NCBI GenBank assembly: GCA_964398945.1
Contig: CAYNOT010000026.1
Location: 1-46,313, forward strand
Direction of reading: 5' to 3'
DNA length: 46,313 nucleotides
Source of the DNA: JBGTGG01 sp964398945
Lineage (GTDB): Bacteria; Bacteroidota; Bacteroidia; Cytophagales; Cyclobacteriaceae
The translations under genes and the position numbers were made by a program. Below the pieces are notes generated by a model that was given only the letters and a program-made list of their open reading frames with translations, was not told the DNA's origin and did not search any database. This document shows positions 41,526 to 46,313 of this stretch, piece by piece (position 1 is the first letter of the stretch; each line of letters opens with the position of its first letter).

Positions 41526-43742
41526 ATGGTTATTGATGCAGAGCAGGAGAAACGGGAGATAATTAACCGCTACAGAAAGTTATTGAGAAAGGCGAAGCCG
41601 ACTTTAGGGGATGGTGATGCCAAATTGATAAAAAGGGCCTTTACGATGGCCCTTGAAGCGCACAAGGATATGCGGAGAAAATCCGGGGAACCCTATATTT
41701 TTCATCCTCTGGATGTTGCCCAGATATGTGTGGAAGAAATTGGGCTTGGAACAACCTCTGTTATTTCTGCCTTACTCCATGATGTAGTGGAGGATACCGA
41801 TATTGAACTGACGGAAATCAACGAAATCTTTGGCAGTAAGGTCACCAGGATTATTGACGGGCTCACTAAAATTTCGGGTGTCTTTGAATACGGCACCTCC
41901 CAACAAGCTGAGAATTTCCGGAAAATGCTCTTTACACTATCAGATGATGTGAGGGTAATTTTGATCAAACTGGCTGACCGGTTGCACAATATGCGCACAC
42001 TGGAAAGCATGCCGCGCAACAAGCAGTTAAAAATTGCTTCTGAAACGATTTATTTATACGCCCCGCTTGCGCATCGGCTGGGCTTGAATACCATTAAAAC
42101 AGAATTGGAGGATTTGTACCTTCGGTTTACCGATTTTGAAGTCTACGATAATATTTCAAAGAAAATCGATGCCACCCGCGGGATCCGAAACAAATTCATT
42201 CGCCAGTTTTTACAACCGGTAAAAGAATCACTCGAACAACAGGACATTGATTTTGAAATCAAAGGAAGGCCAAAATCCATTTATTCCATCTGGAATAAAA
42301 TGAAAAAACAAAATATCCCTTTTGAGGAAGTTTATGACCTGTTTGCCATCAGGATAATATTGGATGCCCCAATCGAACAAGAAAAAGCTGTCTGCTGGCA
42401 GGTTTATTCTGTTGTTACGGATTACTATACCCCCAATCCCGATCGCTTGCGCGATTGGATCAGCACTCCGAAATCCAACGGTTATGAATCGCTTCACACC
42501 ACCGTAATGGCGAAAAATGGCCAATGGGTGGAAGTACAAATCCGCACCCAACGGATGGATGAAATTGCCGAAAAGGGTTATGCAGCGCACTGGAAGTATA
42601 AAGATTCGAACTCCTCCAGTGAATCGAATCTTGAAAAATGGCTTGCCCGTGTCCGGGATTTGCTCGACCAGAACAACCATTCTGCGTTGGATTTTGTAGA
42701 TGATTTTAGAGGAAACCTTTTTAGTGAAGAGGTTTTCGTTTTCACCCCACGGGGCGAACTAAAGAATTTGCCTTATGGAGCCACTGCTGTTGATTTTGCT
42801 TTCGACATCCACACCCAGATTGGTTCGCGGTGCATTGGCGCAAAGGTTAATGGCAAGTTGGTCCCGATCAATTATGTTTTAAAAAATGGGGATCAAATCG
42901 AAATTTTAACTTCCCAAAAACAAAAACCCCATGAAGATTGGCTCCGCTTTGTTGTCACTTCCAAGGCCAAAGCCAGAATCAAAGATTATCTGAAAGAAGA
43001 AAAAAAGAAAGCGGCCGAAGACGGGAAAGAGATTGTGCTTCGAAAATTAAAACAACTTCGGATAGAACCAACACAACTGGTAATGGAGCAAATGCGCGAT
43101 TTCTTTAAAGCACCCACGCATTTGGACTTTTATTTCCGGGTAGGAAAGGGGTGGATTACCCCAAGCGAATTAAAAAGGTTCAAAGACTATAAACCAGCAG
43201 CCCCCATTAAATCCAAGCCCAATATCCGGGTGGCTGACATGAAAATGATTGAGGATGAAATCTCCAATATAAAAGGACGCTATGAGGATATATTATTGAT
43301 AGGGGAAGATATGGATGTGGTCGATTACCGGTTGGCCAAGTGTTGTTCGCCAATTCCGGGAGACGATGTATTTGGATATGTAACAGTAAGCGAAGGCATA
43401 AAAATACACCGGGCAAATTGCCCCAATGCACATGAATTGCTTGCCCAACATGGAAATCGTGTGGTCAAGGCAAAATGGACTTCTCAACATGAAGTGGCCT
43501 TTCTTACCGGATTAAAACTCAGGGGCACCGATCGCGTAGGGATCATCAATGATATATCAAAAATCATCTCGGAAGAACTCAAGGTAAACATGAGTTCCAT
43601 GTCCATCCATACGGATACCGGCATATTTGAAGGTGAAATTATGCTTTATGTCAACGATACCCGCCACCTTGAACACCTCATCGAGAAACTTCAGATGGTA
43701 GAAGGGGTCGTGAAAGTAAGACGATTCGATTCAAGAAATTGA
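41526..43742 (+). CDS. rsh: Bifunctional (p)ppGpp synthetase/hydrolase (RelA/SpoT)
   Basis: A 738-residue long RSH enzyme that makes and degrades the alarmone (p)ppGpp. The hydrolase HD domain is intact (ALLHDVVEDTDIE: His85, Asp86, Glu89, Asp90). The synthetase domain shows DLFAIRIILD, STPKSNGYESLHTT and WVEVQIRTQRMDEIAEKGYAAHW. A TGS domain (VFVFTPRGELKNLPYGATAVDFAF), a cysteine-containing region (LAKCCSPIPGDDVFGYVTVSEG) and a C-terminal ACT domain (about 665-738) follow. Both active sites look functional. The start at 41526 gives the family length. Confidence 0.96.
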   Translation: MVIDAEQEKREIINRYRKLLRKAKPTLGDGDAKLIKRAFTMALEAHKDMRRKSGEPYIFHPLDVAQICVEEIGLGTTSVISALLHDVVEDTDIELTEINEIFGSKVTRIIDGLTKISGVFEYGTSQQAENFRKMLFTLSDDVRVILIKLADRLHNMRTLESMPRNKQLKIASETIYLYAPLAHRLGLNTIKTELEDLYLRFTDFEVYDNISKKIDATRGIRNKFIRQFLQPVKESLEQQDIDFEIKGRPKSIYSIWNKMKKQNIPFEEVYDLFAIRIILDAPIEQEKAVCWQVYSVVTDYYTPNPDRLRDWISTPKSNGYESLHTTVMAKNGQWVEVQIRTQRMDEIAEKGYAAHWKYKDSNSSSESNLEKWLARVRDLLDQNNHSALDFVDDFRGNLFSEEVFVFTPRGELKNLPYGATAVDFAFDIHTQIGSRCIGAKVNGKLVPINYVLKNGDQIEILTSQKQKPHEDWLRFVVTSKAKARIKDYLKEEKKKAAEDGKEIVLRKLKQLRIEPTQLVMEQMRDFFKAPTHLDFYFRVGKGWITPSELKRFKDYKPAAPIKSKPNIRVADMKMIEDEISNIKGRYEDILLIGEDMDVVDYRLAKCCSPIPGDDVFGYVTVSEGIKIHRANCPNAHELLAQHGNRVVKAKWTSQHEVAFLTGLKLRGTDRVGIINDISKIISEELKVNMSSMSIHTDTGIFEGEIMLYVNDTRHLEHLIEKLQMVEGVVKVRRFDSRN

Positions 43743-43765
43743 CCTATGGGAAAGTTCTGATTGTC

Positions 43766-43797
43766 TTTTGGATGCCACTTAAGGGATGCTATCTTTG
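43766..43797 (+). promoter_or_regulatory. Consensus promoter for the Fur-family gene
   Basis: TTTTG (43766-43770), 19 bases, then TATCTTTG (43790-43797), an exact -7 match, 15 bases before the ATG. This separates the fur-STAS-purA unit from rsh. Confidence 0.72.
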
Positions 43798-43812
43798 CTG
43801 TCTTGTTGAATT

Positions 43813-44286
43813 ATGGTTTTGAATACATCAATTTTTGAAGAAGTAAGTAAGATTTTCACGGCCTACCTTGAAAATCGCGCGCTACGCAAAACGCCTGAGC
43901 GCTATGCTATTCTCGAAGAGATCTATTCCCGTGATGGTCATTTTGATGTGGAGTCGCTCTACATTAGCATGAAAAACAAAAACTATCGCGTAAGCCGTGC
44001 AACAGTTTATAATACCCTCGACCTTCTTGTTGAATGTGATTTGGTAAGCAAGCATCAGTTTGGGCAAAACCTGGCGCAATACGAAAAGTCGTACGGATAT
44101 AAGCAGCATGATCACCTGATTTGTACAGAGTGCCATAAGGTTGTTGAGTTTTGTGATCCACGCATTCAAAATATCCAAAATACTGCTGAGGAAATTCTGG
44201 ATTTCAAAGTCCTGCACCATTCGCTTATCCTGTATGCTACGTGTACAAAAACCAACTGCGAGAACAAGAAAGCAGTAACCCCTTAA
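43813..44286 (+). CDS. Fur-family metalloregulator
   Basis: A 157-residue repressor of the Fur/PerR/Zur type. The winged-helix DNA-binding domain covers about residues 20-90 (KTPERYAILEEIY, VSRATVYNTLDLLVECDLV). The dimer/metal domain has His99-His101 (QHDHLICTECHKVVEF) with Cys104 and Cys107, and a second Cys pair at 144 and 149 (YATCTKTNCE), making a structural zinc site. Whether it senses iron, zinc or peroxide cannot be told from the sequence. The STAS gene follows 12 bases later. Confidence 0.92.
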   Translation: MVLNTSIFEEVSKIFTAYLENRALRKTPERYAILEEIYSRDGHFDVESLYISMKNKNYRVSRATVYNTLDLLVECDLVSKHQFGQNLAQYEKSYGYKQHDHLICTECHKVVEFCDPRIQNIQNTAEEILDFKVLHHSLILYATCTKTNCENKKAVTP

Positions 44287-44298
44287 ATACATTCTACC

Positions 44299-44625
44299 AT
44301 GGAATTGAAAATAGAGTACCGCAAAAATACTTTGATCCTTCGCCTTTCCGGGGATTTGATTGGTGAAGATAATGGGTTGGGGGTTTTAGAATCTGTTGGC
44401 GAAGCTATTTCAAAAGGTGTTTCAGTATGTGTTATTGATATTTCCGGTCTGCGGTATATCAATAGTAGTGGAATTGGTGTATTGATAACCGTATTAACGA
44501 AGTTTAGAAATAAAGGAGGCGAGGTATATTTGATGAAACCCTCCGAGAGCGTTCAGAAACTATTAGTGATTACCAAACTGAATGCTATTTTTCAAGTAAT
44601 TCAAAATGAAGACGAGGTGCTTTAA
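44299..44625 (+). CDS. STAS-domain anti-sigma factor antagonist
   Basis: A 108-residue single STAS domain like SpoIIAA/RsbV. The phosphorylation loop is VIDISGLRYINSSGIGVLIT, with Ser56 or Ser57 as the phospho-acceptor. In the classical partner-switch a kinase phosphorylates this site and a phosphatase removes it, but neither is nearby. In Bacteroidetes lone STAS proteins may take part in stress or envelope signalling. It is 12 bases after the Fur-family gene and 18 before purA. Confidence 0.92.
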   Translation: MELKIEYRKNTLILRLSGDLIGEDNGLGVLESVGEAISKGVSVCVIDISGLRYINSSGIGVLITVLTKFRNKGGEVYLMKPSESVQKLLVITKLNAIFQVIQNEDEVL

Positions 44626-44643
44626 CACCTGAAAGAAAAAACA

Positions 44644-45927
44644 ATGGCGAAAGTAGATGTTTTGTTAGGGCTCCAATGGGGCGATGAAGGTAAAGGGAAA
44701 ATTGTGGACGTGCTCGCACCCAAGTACGATATCGTGGCACGATTTCAAGGCGGGCCGAATGCGGGGCATACACTTGAGTTCGATGGGATAAAACATGTAC
44801 TACATCAAATACCTTCCGGGATTTTCAGAAAAAACATTAGAAATGTAATCGGGAATGGTGTTGTCCTCGATCCTGTTATTTTCAAAGTAGAAATAGAAAA
44901 ACTCCAAAAATTCAACCTTGATATAACACAAAATCTTTTTGTTTCGAAAAGGGCACAATTGATTGTGCCAACACATCGGTTGTTGGATCAGGCTTATGAA
45001 ACTGCTAAAGGTGTAGATAAGATTGGTTCTACTTTGAAAGGAATAGGGCCAACCTATCAGGATAAAATTGGCAGGCAAGGACTAAGGGTGGGTGATATCC
45101 TTTCTCCAAATTTTTTGGAACGTTTTGAAAAGTTGACAAAAATCCATTTCAATATTCTAAAGGAATATGATATTCAATATGATTGGGAAGAATTGAAAGG
45201 AAAGTTTTTGGAGGCTGTTGATTTTTTAAAGCAATTCCAAATTATTGAAAGTGAGTATTTTCTAAACCAAGAACTGAAAGCAGGATCAACTATTTTGGCG
45301 GAGGGGGCACAAGGGTCTTTGTTGGATATTGATTTTGGAAGCTACCCATTTGTAACAAGTTCTACTACCGTAACTGCTGGGGCATGTACTGGTCTTGGTG
45401 TTCCCCCAAAAAATATAGGCGAAGTATATGGAATATTTAAAGCCTATAGCACCCGGGTCGGAAGTGGCCCCTTTCCAACAGAGTTGTCAGACGATCAGGG
45501 GGAATTAATGCGGAAGGAAGGAAATGAATTTGGTTCCACTACAGGCAGGCCAAGACGCTGCGGATGGATTGATTTACCTTCTCTTAAATACTCTATCATG
45601 ATCAATGGAGTCACCCAGCTTTTAATGATGAAAGCTGATGTTTTGAATGTTTTTCCTATAATAAAAGTGTGCACACACTATCAACTTACAGATGGTACAA
45701 CCTCCAGTATTCTTCCCTATGAATATGTAAGCCAACAAGTTACGCCCATATATAAAGAAATGAAGGGATGGAACTGCTCATTGAAAGGCATTGATGGGAG
45801 TTCAATCCCGGCCGAGTTAAATGATTATATAGAATTCCTTGAGCGTGAGCTTGAAGTACCCATTACGTTGATATCGATTGGCCCTGATCGAACAGAGACT
45901 ATAAATCGTCAAAGCGTAACTGTTTAA
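44644..45927 (+). CDS. purA: Adenylosuccinate synthetase
   Basis: A 427-residue enzyme that uses GTP to join IMP and aspartate in the first AMP-specific step. Motifs: GLQWGDEGKGKIVD (P-loop with Asp14), GGPNAGHT (His42), KGIGPTYQDKIGRQGLRV, FVTSSTTVTAGACTGLGVPP, and TTGRPRRCGWIDLPSLKYS. Length is standard. It starts 18 bases after the STAS gene and ends 17 bases before the -33 element of the rRNA promoter. Confidence 0.98.
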   Translation: MAKVDVLLGLQWGDEGKGKIVDVLAPKYDIVARFQGGPNAGHTLEFDGIKHVLHQIPSGIFRKNIRNVIGNGVVLDPVIFKVEIEKLQKFNLDITQNLFVSKRAQLIVPTHRLLDQAYETAKGVDKIGSTLKGIGPTYQDKIGRQGLRVGDILSPNFLERFEKLTKIHFNILKEYDIQYDWEELKGKFLEAVDFLKQFQIIESEYFLNQELKAGSTILAEGAQGSLLDIDFGSYPFVTSSTTVTAGACTGLGVPPKNIGEVYGIFKAYSTRVGSGPFPTELSDDQGELMRKEGNEFGSTTGRPRRCGWIDLPSLKYSIMINGVTQLLMMKADVLNVFPIIKVCTHYQLTDGTTSSILPYEYVSQQVTPIYKEMKGWNCSLKGIDGSSIPAELNDYIEFLERELEVPITLISIGPDRTETINRQSVTV

Positions 45928-45944
45928 ATTTTTTTTCATTGGTA

Positions 45945-45976
45945 TTTGGATAACGTGAATCCAACATATACCTTTG
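45945..45976 (+). promoter_or_regulatory. rRNA operon promoter
   Basis: TTTG (45945-45948), 20 bases, then TACCTTTG (45969-45976), a full Bacteroidetes consensus. It starts 18 bases after the purA stop and about 285 bases before the 16S 5' end, the expected place for rrn transcription. Confidence 0.8.
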
Positions 45977-46260
45977 CACTCCCAAATGAGGGGAGTACAG
46001 GTTTAGGAGAGGTTTTATGCCTGTAACGTTTCGGAAGGCGGATGGAACTATGAGGTTCCAGAAACTGGAAGGAAGGAGTTCTTTGAATAGATGGAATTAG
46101 ATAGCGGGCCACGGAGATTTCCTTTAATAAGGGGAATAGACGATAAATAAATTAGAGGGCCAAGGTCGGACAACAAATTGCCTGAAAGGTTGACCAGCGA
46201 TGGTTAATTGATTAGGGATACGGAGAAGATGGGAGACTGTCTTTGAGGTATAAGATTCTT
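45977..46260 (+). other. rRNA operon leader
   Basis: About 280 bases of untranslated leader between the promoter and 16S, purine-rich and without any reading frame that looks coding. It presumably holds antitermination and RNase III processing signals; the 16S processing stem would pair with sequence beyond the window, so it cannot be verified here. Confidence 0.7.

Positions 46261-46313
<53 letters not shown>

Overview
The window is chromosomal DNA of a Bacteroidetes (Bacteroidota) bacterium, most likely a Cytophagales member. Three things point there: two SusC/SusD outer-membrane uptake pairs; promoters of the Bacteroidetes type (TTG, 17-23 bases, TANNTTTG) in place of E. coli boxes; and the 5' end of a 16S rRNA gene with a Bacteroidetes-type sequence at the right edge. 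Lipoproteins, secreted proteins and outer-membrane proteins are numerous. Genus cannot be read from the sequence with confidence.

Layout. 0-11 kb: a DUF4199-type membrane protein, Xaa-Pro aminopeptidase, a DUF4198 secreted protein with a RidA-family protein, a GxxExxY protein, a large tricorn-type protease (minus strand), then a minus-strand operon (unknown protein, IscA-type Fe-S protein, small antitoxin-like protein, PIN toxin), methylmalonyl-CoA epimerase, a small lipoprotein, thiL and an unknown gene. 11-17 kb: a 940-residue BNR/sortilin-type propeller protein, a 490-bp gene-free patch of palindromic repeats, an AcpH-type phosphodiesterase, a TerB-like protein and a secreted amidohydrolase. 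17-24 kb: the first SusC/SusD pair with an InlB-type repeat lipoprotein, then a coiled-coil lipoprotein. 24-31 kb: lepA, then folD-queE-pabB-pabC and a PorE-like OmpA protein, tightly packed. 31-36 kb: the second SusC/SusD pair and an unknown secreted protein. 36-41 kb: queD and lpxB facing clpX, clpP and tig; then tRNA-Leu(TAG). 41.5 kb to the end: a RelA/SpoT enzyme, a Fur-family regulator, a STAS protein, purA, and a ribosomal RNA promoter, leader and 16S start.

How the genes fit together. Several enzymes suggest growth on peptides (tricorn-type protease, Xaa-Pro aminopeptidase, secreted amidohydrolase). FolD, PabB and PabC serve folate; QueE (and QueD 9 kb away) serves deazapurine/queuosine synthesis. 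ClpX, ClpP and trigger factor form the usual protein-quality group. The alarmone enzyme lies close to purA and an rRNA operon, both known targets of (p)ppGpp control.

No clearly new multi-gene defence or metabolic system is visible. The most unusual signals are intergenic: three loci built from 7-base units kept in strict register, two of them folding into long perfect hairpins, plus a composite cluster of REP-like palindromes. Among genes, the InlB-repeat lipoprotein beside SusC/SusD and the PorE-like protein deserve a second look.
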